Positions 1-5,522 of a DNA stretch of 6,401 nt are shown piece after piece; position 1 is the first letter of the stretch, and every line of letters begins with the position of its first letter. The notes below the pieces were generated by a model. It did not search any database and had not been told where the DNA came from. It saw nothing but the letters and a program-made list of their open reading frames with translations. Source of the stretch: Spirochaetales bacterium (GTDB lineage Bacteria > Spirochaetota > Spirochaetia > Treponematales > Rectinemataceae); the NCBI GenBank assembly GCA_015657395.1, contig JADLKI010000008.1, forward strand, positions 427,525-433,925, in the 5' to 3' direction. Made by a program: the position numbers and the translations under genes.

Positions 1-879
1 GACATATTGCCATGCAAATCTAATGGAGGAGATGGGGAAGTCGCAATTACTGATCTATCAAAAAACACTCATGAATATTCATGGAGATCTAGTAATCCGA
101 GAGGCTTTGCAAAGTGGTTTAAATCTTGCAATACTACAACGGCTGTTTTTTCTCAAAGCCAAAAGCAGAGATTTCTAGAAACTGCAATGGATGAATCTGG
201 GAAAGCCTTGTATGACAGTATAGAAGCTGTACCGGATATCCTCGTTAGGACTCCATTGCAGAGAATGGTACAATTATTAAAAAGGCATAGAGATATTCAG
301 TTTGCAGCCTCACCAGAGAACAAACCAATTTCGATGATCATTACGACCTTGTCTGCCAAGGTGTATAGCGGAGAAACCAGCACAGCAGAAGCGTTATTCA
401 ATGCCATAGAAGCACTATATAGCTACTCTGAGTATTTAGGCGACAAGAAAGGCGCCTGGATATTAAGCGAACAAATGAAAAAGCAATCATTGATTACTAG
501 ACGTTGGAATGCCGAAGGATATTGGGAATGGTATATTCCTAATCCAATAAACCAACAGGAAAATTTTGCTGACAAGTGGCATGAGAACAATAATGTAAAA
601 GCAAAAGCATTTTTTGAATGGATAGAAGTTCTCCATCGAGAATTTCAAGAAATCAAACAGCCCAAGGGTATTCATAAACTATATGAGTCAATGGCCAACG
701 CCTATGGAAGCGATGCTGCCAAAAGAGTCATAAAATCATATGGTGAAGAAGTGTTTTCTCTGCGAAATGAAGGCAAGCTTTTCTTTGCTGCTGGTACTGG
801 GACACTGGGAGCAGATGGAACACAAAAAGTAAAGGATCATACTTTTTATGGCGAGAATGATTCCAAAGACTTGTATTAA
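1..879 (+). CDS. CBASS CD-NTase (cGAS/DncV-like nucleotidyltransferase), 5' partial
   Basis: This is the C-terminal 292 residues of a CD-NTase, the cytosolic enzyme that makes a cyclic di- or trinucleotide alarm signal on phage infection. The frame is open from base 1, and the TTG at 7 is an internal Leu, not a start. The first visible residues, D-I-L-P-C, fit the strand carrying the third catalytic Asp (family pattern hVDhhP), so the GS motif and first two Asp lie upstream. Family landmarks are W-x-x-SNPRGFAKWF (about residues 28-40), TPLQRMVQLLKRHRDIQF (84-101) and KPISMIITTL (108-117), followed by a helical C-terminal half. The protein ends in HTFYG plus eight more residues (ENDSKDLY). The stop lies 32 nt inside the E2 gene, so the two are translationally coupled. 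Pairing with a lone E2 and a Cap5 effector suggests the CdnG clade (3',2'-cGAMP in studied cases); that is inference from context. No lesion is visible in the part seen. Confidence 0.9.
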   Translation, partial: DILPCKSNGGDGEVAITDLSKNTHEYSWRSSNPRGFAKWFKSCNTTTAVFSQSQKQRFLETAMDESGKALYDSIEAVPDILVRTPLQRMVQLLKRHRDIQFAASPENKPISMIITTLSAKVYSGETSTAEALFNAIEALYSYSEYLGDKKGAWILSEQMKKQSLITRRWNAEGYWEWYIPNPINQQENFADKWHENNNVKAKAFFEWIEVLHREFQEIKQPKGIHKLYESMANAYGSDAAKRVIKSYGEEVFSLRNEGKLFFAAGTGTLGADGTQKVKDHTFYGENDSKDLY

Positions 880-1294
880 TCTCGGGAGTCAGCAATTCCA
901 TCTAGATTCTCTAATTCATCCTCAACAATCAATCATCGTAAATCATTGCTTGATATGGGAAGCCACTTTGCAGCCATCAGCAAGAAGTCGTTCTTACTTA
1001 ATAAGATTAGAATATCGATTAGGGCAGCTCCCCAAAATTTACGTACTTAAGCCAGATATCGTTGCCGAGGCGAAGGCTGAAGGGCGAAAATTGCCTCATG
1101 TGTTTAATGGTGCCGAGTTATGTTTATTCCGTGCAGCTTATAATGAGTGGAACAGTAATATGCAGCTATCAGATACGGTACTTCCCTGGATTTCTGAATG
1201 GCTGCTTTTCTATGAAATATGGCTAGCAACAGGAGAATGGATGGGAGGTGGCGAACATCCTTTAGTTAAGGGGGAAAACGATAAGCCACTCTAG
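848..1294 (+). CDS. CBASS E2-like protein (prokaryotic E2 family, type II-short)
   Basis: This 148-residue protein has the layout of stand-alone E2-like proteins in type II-short CBASS, which act on the CD-NTase without an E1 partner. The likely active-site Cys is Cys92 in GAELCLF, eight residues after His84. After it comes the family's Trp-rich tail: W101, then LPWISEWLLFYEIW (112-125) and TGEWMGGGEHP (128-138). The N-terminal third is a beta-rich stretch, as expected for the E2 fold. The gene overlaps the CD-NTase end by 32 nt. The start at 848 was chosen because an AAAGG stretch (831-835) lies 12 nt upstream. ATG 857 is an alternative that shortens the protein by three residues. The stop at 1292-1294 faces the cap5 stop at 1300 with five bases between. 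The frame is intact. The family call is firm; its exact chemistry here is inferred from relatives. Confidence 0.85.
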   Translation: MARMIPKTCINLGSQQFHLDSLIHPQQSIIVNHCLIWEATLQPSARSRSYLIRLEYRLGQLPKIYVLKPDIVAEAKAEGRKLPHVFNGAELCLFRAAYNEWNSNMQLSDTVLPWISEWLLFYEIWLATGEWMGGGEHPLVKGENDKPL

Positions 1295-1297
1295 AGT
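1288..1297. repeat. perfect 10-bp palindrome at the convergent E2/cap5 gene ends
   Basis: ACTCTAGAGT spans the E2 stop codon and the five bases between the two convergent genes. It is too short, and lacks the flanking T-run, to be called a terminator with confidence. No other hairpin terminator is evident between the genes. Confidence 0.3.
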
Positions 1298-1299
1298 TC

Positions 1300-1936
1300 T
1301 TATAAGCATAGGGCTTTAATAAATACTCCATTAACCCTGTTCCATAGCCAGATTTTATTAAGTGCATGAGGATTTATACACCGGCCCATTTCAATAGCTA
1401 GCGAATTTGGAATTGCGGGAAAGATGTGTACCTCTGCATTACTATGCGTTTCAAAAATTATCGACATTAGTAATCGGAATTTGATGGAAAAATCTCGCTG
1501 AATATCTGGGCTATCTACTACTTCTGTAGTAGGGTTATCAACAAAAAAGTCGACAATAGGAATGTCTCCAAGTGCTTTAAAAACATCCTCATGATTTACC
1601 TTGGCACTAATACTCATAACTATAGCAATAATCTCGATAGTTCTATAATCAGGTAGAATAGTGTACGAAAATTTTGGTCTTTGTGAATTTATGGTCTTTG
1701 GCCAAAGCCATTTGTTTATACTATTTCTTTGAGCTTGATAGATTGTACAATCAATTCTATCACCAATAACATAGCCAAGATATGTTAATATTGGTATTTG
1801 AGCTAATGCAAAAATGTCTAAGTGCTCAATCTCCCAATCACACATACGATCAATAATTGAGGATATTCTATACTGTATCTTTTTCTCTGCTGCTTGATAG
1901 AAAGCTGTCGATGATTCTCCATATGTAATACTTGAA
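1300..1936 (-). pseudogene. cap5: cap5 fragment 3: most of the SAVED sensor domain
   Basis: This is the C-terminal sensing domain of the effector. The native frame runs from the TTGAA at the IS1634 boundary (S-S-I-T-Y-G-E-S-S-T) to the TAA at 1300-1302. Typical SAVED motifs are seen: EHLDIFALAQIPIL, L-G-Y-V-I-G-D, then W-L-W-P after the putative Y-Q-A-Q-R strand, and HIFPAIPNSLAIEMGR near the end. ATG 1845 (181 residues) is internal: homologous sequence continues at least 30 codons upstream of it, so it is not the native start. The fragment has no HNH domain and could at most bind a cyclic nucleotide; whether it is translated is unknown. Confidence 0.88.
1932..1936. repeat. target site duplication TTGAA, left copy (IS1634-family element)
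   Basis: TTGAA lies immediately outside the left inverted repeat and is repeated at 3881-3885 outside the right one. A short duplication of about this size fits typical members of the family, although some IS1634-group elements make much longer ones. Keeping one copy gives N-L-S-S-I-T across the join, in frame. Confidence 0.85.
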
Positions 1937-1951
1937 CTGGCGTTGTACAGT
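1937..1951 (+). repeat. left terminal inverted repeat of the IS1634-family element
   Basis: CTGGCGTTGTACAGT begins directly after the TTGAA target copy. It matches the reverse complement of 3866-3880 at 14 of 15 positions, the difference being T versus A at position 10. Confidence 0.9.
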
Positions 1952-2089
1952 GTTTAGCGAGCAAATGACTAAGGGTTCAGAGCAACTACTTATGGTAAAG
2001 CAAATAAGTGATTGTACGCGTCACACAAAACAATTAAAGGTGTAATACTAGATATAAACTAATATCTATACAAATAAGAATAATTAGTC

Positions 2090-2095
2090 TATACT
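2090..2095 (+). promoter_or_regulatory. possible -10 box for the IS1634-family transposase
   Basis: TATACT, one base from the TATAAT consensus, lies ten bases before the ATG in an AT-rich stretch (2041-2105). There is no convincing -35 at the right spacing. Transcription from it would begin within a few bases of the ATG, giving a very short leader and low expression, which is common for transposases. The call rests on the hexamer alone. Confidence 0.35.
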
Positions 2096-2105
2096 ATGTA
2101 TTACT

Positions 2106-3779
2106 ATGAATATACGAACCACAACCTCCGTTCAGGGCTCCAAAACCTACCACTATGTGCAGCTTATTCAAAGCGTGAGAGATGAAAAGACCGGAAAACC
2201 AAAAACTATCGTCCTCTACAACTTCGGAAAACCTGAAGATGTCGATGTCGACGCGGTCAGAAAGCTTATCGTCACTTTATCGACGCTTCTTCCTCATGGT
2301 GAATTGGGAATTGAACCATCCTTGGGCAGTGCCATTGGCGAGGAAGCGCTCACCTTTCTCGAAGCCCGTGATTTTGGTGGTATCTGGCTTCTGGATGCAT
2401 TGTGGCGACGTTTGGGGATGAACAAGGCTGTCGAAGGGCTTCTCGACGATAGAGCATATAAAACGCCCGTGGAACGGCTCATGTTTGCCATGGTCTCCTC
2501 CCGAATCCTTTCCCCTGGTTCAAAGCTTTCAATTGAACACTGGGTAGAAAAGAATACTTATATTCCAGGGCTCCCGAGCGTGGAGGTGCACCAGCTCTAC
2601 CGTGCCATGGATCTGCTTGTTGGCTCATCGGAACAGCTTCAACATGCCATCTTTCAGGAAGTATCCAAGAATATGGATCTCGATGTTGATCTTTTGTTTT
2701 TGGATACTACGAATACCTTCTTCGAAATCGACCATGAAGACCTTGGCGAAGAAGGAGTGCGGAAACGGGGACATAGCAAGGACAATCACCCTGAGCTGCC
2801 GCTTATATCCATTGCCTTTGCGGTAACCCGTGGAGGAATACCGGTACGGTGCTGGGTGTTCCCGGGGAATACCAGTGACCAGAATATCGTGGAAGAAGTA
2901 AAGCGGGATCTTGGGAAGTGGAATCTTGGGAACATCATCATGGTGGAAGATGCGGGGTTCAACTCCAGCGATAACCGAAGGGTCCTGCGGCGATGCGCAG
3001 GGCATTATATCATAGGTGAGAAGCTGCGAACGGGGAGTGCTGGAGTCAGCGTGGAGGCGCTCCATCGCAAGGGTCGCTATAAGACACTTGCGAATGGCCT
3101 TTCGATCAAGGAGGTGATCACCGACGAAGGTACGGCCGCCATGCGTCGATATATTGTGGTCAGGAATCCTGAAAGTGCATCCAGGGACAAGAAGATACGA
3201 GATGATATTGTCGTCGTTGTGCAGCAAAAGCTCGATGAGCTTACACAACTTTCAGGCGAGGCGCATACCAAGCAAGCCTGTATATTGCGAAGCCATAGCG
3301 CCTATGGAAGATATATTCGACAGGACGAACACGGGAGACTCTTTTTGAATACCGAGAAGATCGCGTCGGAAGAGCTTCTGGATGGCAAGTTTTTGATAAG
3401 CACGTCCGACATGACCCTTTCTGCTGAGGATGTTGTTGCAGGATACAAACAATTGTCGGAGGTGGAACGGGTATTCCGCGACATGAAAAATATCCTTGAT
3501 CTCAGGCCTGTGTATCATCGTCTGGAAGAAAGAATTCGCGCCCATGTGCTTTTATGCTGGCTCGCCATGGTCGTGGTTCGCTATGCAGAAAATGAATCAG
3601 GTCTTACCTGGCACAAGATCATTGGCATGATTGATTCGATCCGTCTTGGCAGGATCGGCACGAAAGCCGGGACATTCTGGTACACGACAGCCTTAAGCAA
3701 TGATTCAAAAACGCTTTTCAACGCGCTGGCGGTGAAAGAACCTCCCAAGCTATGGGCTGCGGAGCTCGATAAAACATGA
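2106..3779 (+). CDS. IS1634-family DDE transposase
   Basis: This 557-residue transposase is full length for the family. It moves the element by cut-and-paste chemistry in an RNase H-like fold. The catalytic acids can be placed: D200 in LFLDTTNTFFE, D282 in MVEDAGFN, and E454 in the IS4-superfamily signature Y447-x2-L450-x3-E454-x6-K461. Family stretches GHSKDNHPELPLISIAF (222-238) and FPGNTSDQ (252-259) follow the first Asp, and DLRPVYHRLEERIRAH (465-480) follows the Glu. A long insertion with predicted beta content lies between the second Asp and the Glu, as usual in this superfamily. The start is ATG 2106; no Shine-Dalgarno sequence is visible, and a TATACT box ends only ten bases upstream, so the message may be nearly leaderless. 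There is no frameshift or internal stop. It is transcribed against the cap5 gene it interrupts. Confidence 0.95.
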   Translation: MNIRTTTSVQGSKTYHYVQLIQSVRDEKTGKPKTIVLYNFGKPEDVDVDAVRKLIVTLSTLLPHGELGIEPSLGSAIGEEALTFLEARDFGGIWLLDALWRRLGMNKAVEGLLDDRAYKTPVERLMFAMVSSRILSPGSKLSIEHWVEKNTYIPGLPSVEVHQLYRAMDLLVGSSEQLQHAIFQEVSKNMDLDVDLLFLDTTNTFFEIDHEDLGEEGVRKRGHSKDNHPELPLISIAFAVTRGGIPVRCWVFPGNTSDQNIVEEVKRDLGKWNLGNIIMVEDAGFNSSDNRRVLRRCAGHYIIGEKLRTGSAGVSVEALHRKGRYKTLANGLSIKEVITDEGTAAMRRYIVVRNPESASRDKKIRDDIVVVVQQKLDELTQLSGEAHTKQACILRSHSAYGRYIRQDEHGRLFLNTEKIASEELLDGKFLISTSDMTLSAEDVVAGYKQLSEVERVFRDMKNILDLRPVYHRLEERIRAHVLLCWLAMVVVRYAENESGLTWHKIIGMIDSIRLGRIGTKAGTFWYTTALSNDSKTLFNALAVKEPPKLWAAELDKT

Positions 3780-3827
3780 AATAGTTTGTAAGACTAGAAA
3801 AAACATGAACCCTAGAGCTTAATACCT

Positions 3828-3839
3828 TATAGTACTATA
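3828..3839. repeat. 12-bp palindrome in the 3' noncoding part of the IS1634-family element
   Basis: TATAGTACTATA lies in the 101-bp AT-rich stretch between the transposase stop and the right inverted repeat, followed by ATTTTA. It may be a weak hairpin that ends transposase transcripts or a protein site; the sequence does not decide. Nothing else is seen in this stretch. Confidence 0.3.
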
Positions 3840-3865
3840 TTTTACCTGATTTATTCGTAGTACCG

Positions 3866-3880
3866 ACTGTTCAACGCCAG
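3866..3880 (-). repeat. right terminal inverted repeat of the IS1634-family element
   Basis: Plus-strand ACTGTTCAACGCCAG is the inverted partner of 1937-1951 and ends directly before the second TTGAA. Similarity fades beyond these 15 bp. Confidence 0.9.
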
Positions 3881-3885
3881 TTGAA
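3881..3885. repeat. target site duplication TTGAA, right copy (IS1634-family element)
   Basis: Identical to 1932-1936 and directly next to the right inverted repeat. The cap5 sequence resumes at 3886. Confidence 0.85.
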
Positions 3886-4303
3886 AGATTAATGATTTCA
3901 GGTGGATATACTGGAAAAATCGAATAGTTGCTGTTTTGTAGAATCGCATACTGAGACGCGTTATATGTAATCTGGCTGATGGTATTATTTATCTTTGAAA
4001 TAACTATTAGTACTACTCCATTTCGAACATTTGTGGCGTCGTATATTTTTTGAATATTATACTCATGTGTAATTTCATTTCACGAAGTAATTCAACGTTA
4101 TAATTTCCAACAAGAGCAGAATCGTCAATGGTTTTGTGACAAGTCGGGCAACAAAGCATTAAATTGTCCGCCGATTTTGAAAGCTCCTCAGAAAGATTTT
4201 TGTCACCTCGAGGCCCGATCGAACTATCGGAAATAATATGACAATATTCGCCAAGAAGGACGTGTTCTTGTGTGATGAAATTCCGATTACTGACCCGGCA
4301 ATT
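3886..4303 (-). pseudogene. cap5: cap5 fragment 2: HNH catalytic core and linker, with a frameshift
   Basis: The piece lies between the two insertion sequences. From 4303 down it reads N-C-R-V-S-N-R-N-F-I-T-Q-E-H, then GEYCHIISDSSIGPRGD, then NLMLCCPTCHKTIDD, giving the H...N...H core and second Cys pair of a beta-beta-alpha-metal nuclease. It continues to LREMK at about 4073-4087. Left in that frame it soon stops (TAG in the codon after M-F-E-M-E). Shifting by one base gives T-H-E-Y-N-I-Q-K-I-Y-D-A-T-N-V and stays open to P-P-E-I-I-N-L at 3886, which then joins the SAVED fragment. The K-x-x-H-E spacing after the shift matches the HNH helix of relatives. No start codon or promoter is evident for it alone. 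Confidence 0.85.
4046..4081 (-). other. cap5: one-base frameshift in the cap5 remnant
   Basis: The HNH-containing frame and the linker/SAVED frame differ by one base and cross here. Two placements fit. One is a lost base between the Lys codon of LREMK (4073-4075) and the CAT-GAG codons (4062-4067), which restores K-x-T-H-E. The other is a lost A in the six-A run (T6 at 4046-4051 on the + strand). The first gives the more family-like sequence; the second is the commoner mutation or sequencing slip. The total length of the three cap5 pieces, one base short of a whole number of codons, independently supports a single-base loss. Confidence 0.7.
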
Positions 4304-5349
4304 TAAAAGCTGCTTGAAGCATAGTGAATTGCTGGATTTCGGAAATACGAGATTATCCTTTCAGGACTTCGGAGTAACATCCTCATATGGTTTGTCGCTG
4401 ATGCTTTCAGATTTGCTTTTGTCCTGACCGGTGTGCGCGACCCTACACCTTGCTTCAGGTCGGCATTCAAATGTTCGTCAGGATTCAAATCAGGACTGTA
4501 TGCAGGAAGGAAAAACAATTCGATTTTTTCTTTGTGTGCCGAAACCCAGTCCGTGACGATCGTCGCATGATGCACTTTCAGGTTATCCAGAACCAGGAAT
4601 ACTTTTCGTGGAGCATCCCTCACCAAGGCATCGAGGAACTCAATGAATTTTTCGATGTTTACTCCTCCCTCAACGATCATCCAGTGGACATGCCCTTTAT
4701 TCGTGATCGCCGAGACCATACTCAGGTTTTCGTATTTTGCGGTTGCCTGGACCACCGGTGTCTTGCCTTTGGGAGCATAGCCACGGCACCTCACATCACC
4801 AGCGCGTAGGCCCGTCTCGTCGCCCCAGTAGATTTCAGCATTCTCCTGCTTGGCTCGATCCTTGATCGCAGGGAATTCTTCCTCAAGCCATGCTTTTACT
4901 TTTTCAGGTTTACGTTCATACGCAAACTTCACCGGCTTCTGTGGTGTGAATCCCCATCGTTTCAGGTATTCTCCAACAGTGCGTATCGGCATCGTGAATT
5001 GGTATTCATTCTGGATGAGCATTCGAACCGCTTCACGGGTCCATAGGGCAAAATCAAGTTTCAGCTGCTCGGGTCTCCGGTCAATAATCTTTTTCTTTAT
5101 CTCTTTTTCTTGCTCAGGGCTCAGGTGTCGGTCTTCGCCGAATTGTCGCCCCCTTGGCTTGCCCTTGATCGCCACTGCCTGGCCGTGTGCAAGAAAAATG
5201 CTCCAGGTTTTACTGACCGCCGTGTGGCTCATCCCCACAGCTTCCTGGACATCCTGCATTGATTTTCCTTGCTGTTTCATCCTTATTATGATCTTTCTTC
5301 GATCTTCCAATGCTGCTTTCGACAGCTTCCGTCCATCTTCTTGTTCCAT
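4303..5349 (-). CDS. IS630-family DDE transposase
   Basis: A 348-residue transposase of the usual IS630 size. The N-terminal third is a helix-turn-helix pair that binds the element ends (MQDVQEAVGMSHTAVSKTW at 31-49, then the arm GKPRGRQFG). The C-terminal DDE domain shows D177 in YWGDETGL, D255 in FLVLDNLKVHH and E292 in SPDLNPDEHLN, with the familiar LPAYSPDLNP just before the Glu. The stop is unusual: TAA at 4305-4303 consists of the duplicated target TA plus the first flanking base of cap5, so insertion itself supplies the terminator. Start ATG 5349 has no visible Shine-Dalgarno sequence. The gene is intact and lies on the same strand as cap5. Confidence 0.93.
   Translation of the reverse strand: MEQEDGRKLSKAALEDRRKIIIRMKQQGKSMQDVQEAVGMSHTAVSKTWSIFLAHGQAVAIKGKPRGRQFGEDRHLSPEQEKEIKKKIIDRRPEQLKLDFALWTREAVRMLIQNEYQFTMPIRTVGEYLKRWGFTPQKPVKFAYERKPEKVKAWLEEEFPAIKDRAKQENAEIYWGDETGLRAGDVRCRGYAPKGKTPVVQATAKYENLSMVSAITNKGHVHWMIVEGGVNIEKFIEFLDALVRDAPRKVFLVLDNLKVHHATIVTDWVSAHKEKIELFFLPAYSPDLNPDEHLNADLKQGVGSRTPVRTKANLKASATNHMRMLLRSPERIISYFRNPAIHYASSSF
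4305..4312 (+). repeat. left inverted end of the IS630-family element
   Basis: AAAAGCTG here is matched by the reverse complement of 5373-5380. The first A is shared with the target TA. It encodes the last codons of the transposase (S-S-F then stop). Similarity beyond eight bases is patchy. Confidence 0.6.
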
Positions 5350-5354
5350 GCTTT

Positions 5355-5360
5355 AGTATA
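5355..5360 (-). promoter_or_regulatory. possible -10 box for the IS630-family transposase
   Basis: On the minus strand TATACT lies five bases before the ATG at 5349. That is so close that transcription would begin at or near the start codon (leaderless), or else begin upstream from another site. No good -35 is seen. Weak call, based only on the hexamer. Confidence 0.25.
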
Positions 5361-5372
5361 ACATAGACTCTA

Positions 5373-5380
5373 CAGCTTTT
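5373..5380 (-). repeat. right inverted end of the IS630-family element
   Basis: CAGCTTTT on the + strand is the inverse of 4305-4312. It is followed by C and then the TA at 5382-5383. Reading cap5 from its start codon into this repeat gives E-K-L and a stop. Confidence 0.6.
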
Positions 5381-5381
5381 C

Positions 5382-5489
5382 TATTGCTAAGTCAGTAATT
5401 GGTTTATTACAACCACGAAACTCGCATCTTCCAGCAGCTGCTATCCATAAATCTCTTCGGACTTGCATTGGTAAATAAGTATTGGACAT
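5382..5489 (-). pseudogene. cap5: cap5 fragment 1: start codon and first zinc knuckle of the HNH domain
   Basis: Thirty-six codons of native cap5, beginning MSNTYLPMQVRRDLW and running through AAGRCEFRGCNKPITDLAI. The R-x-x-LW...AAGRCEF-x-x-C pattern, with C22 and C27 as likely zinc ligands, is the usual N-terminus of HNH-SAVED effectors. After this the frame enters the IS630 inverted repeat, reads E-K-L and stops at a TAG (5370-5372). Translation from the native start therefore yields only a 39-residue peptide. This piece is too short to stand out as a gene and is easily missed. Confidence 0.85.
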
Positions 5490-5498
5490 AAATCATTT

Positions 5499-5503
5499 TC
5501 CTT
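5499..5503 (-). promoter_or_regulatory. ribosome binding site of the native cap5 start
   Basis: AAGGA on the minus strand, nine bases before ATG 5489. It decides between this start and an out-of-frame ATG at 5497. It lies in the short gap after the methyltransferase stop, so cap5 translation would follow directly on that gene. Confidence 0.6.
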
Positions 5504-5522
5504 ACAGCTTTTCAATTGATAT

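Larger units (their letters stand above)
1937..3880 (+). mobile_element. IS1634-family insertion sequence (IS4 superfamily), complete, inside cap5
   Basis: The element is 1944 bp. It is bounded by imperfect 15-bp terminal inverted repeats (CTGGCGTTGTACAGT on the left; CTGGCGTTGAACAGT read inward from the right, 14 of 15 matching) and flanked by direct TTGAA repeats. It carries one intact transposase on the + strand, opposite to the host gene. There are 169 bp before and 101 bp after the transposase. Removing 1937-3880 and one TTGAA restores the cap5 frame exactly, which fixes the ends independently of the repeats. All parts are intact, so it may still be mobile. Confidence 0.92.
4306..5381 (-). 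mobile_element. IS630-family (Tc1/mariner-like) insertion sequence inside the cap5 HNH region
   Basis: About 1076 bp between TA dinucleotides at 4304-4305 and 5382-5383, the target duplication made by IS630 elements. It holds one transposase filling nearly the whole length. Short inverted ends share AAAAGCTG (4305-4312, and 5373-5380 reversed). The right end carries two more bases (GA) between the TA and AAAGCTG than the left, so the outer limits are uncertain by a couple of bases. Removing the element plus one TA joins cap5 in frame (D-L-A-I / N-C-R-V), which is the strongest evidence for the boundaries. Confidence 0.85.
1300..5489 (-). pseudogene. cap5: cap5: HNH-SAVED CBASS effector, broken by two insertion sequences and a frameshift
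   Basis: Cap5 is the killing arm of some CBASS systems: a C-terminal SAVED domain binds the cyclic nucleotide and switches on an N-terminal HNH DNase. Three minus-strand pieces make up the gene: 5489-5382, 4303-3886 and 1936-1300. The first junction reads D-L-A-I / N-C-R-V with one TA kept. The second reads I-I-N-L / S-S-I-T with one TTGAA kept. Both are in frame. The pieces sum to 1163 nt, one short of 388 codons, matching a single-base frameshift at about 4046-4081; the rebuilt protein has 387 residues. HNH landmarks: C22 and C27 (CEFRGC), H58 in GEYCHI, GPRGD (66-70), N83 and CCPTCHKTIDD (87-97). SAVED landmarks: EHLDIFALAQIPIL (213-226) and HIFPAIPNSLAIEMGR (346-361). The start is ATG 5489, with AAGGA nine bases upstream. 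It ends facing the E2 gene. As it stands, no functional effector can be made. Confidence 0.88.

Noticed and set aside
7..9. TTG as the start codon of the CD-NTase
   Set aside because: The frame is open to base 1, the residues fit an internal strand of the fold, and the N-terminal catalytic motifs are missing, so the gene is cut by the window edge.
487..675. Minus-strand 62-codon ORF with hydrophobic stretches inside the CD-NTase gene
   Set aside because: Antisense of conserved CD-NTase sequence; no ribosome binding site and no support as a membrane protein.
1300..1845. A separate small SAVED-only protein starting at ATG 1845
   Set aside because: Family-like sequence continues in frame upstream of 1845 to the IS boundary and on across it, so this is a remnant of the larger effector.
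2625..3248. Minus-strand 207-codon ORF inside the IS1634-family transposase
   Set aside because: No recognisable domain, and it lies wholly under a transposase with placed catalytic residues.
3886..4303. A free-standing HNH homing endonuclease or an intron-like element between the two insertion sequences
   Set aside because: The sequence joins in frame to coding sequence on both sides once the elements are removed, and it has no start of its own.
4450..5356. Two + strand ORFs (119 and 168 codons) opposite the IS630 transposase
   Set aside because: Antisense shadows of the transposase with no motifs of their own.
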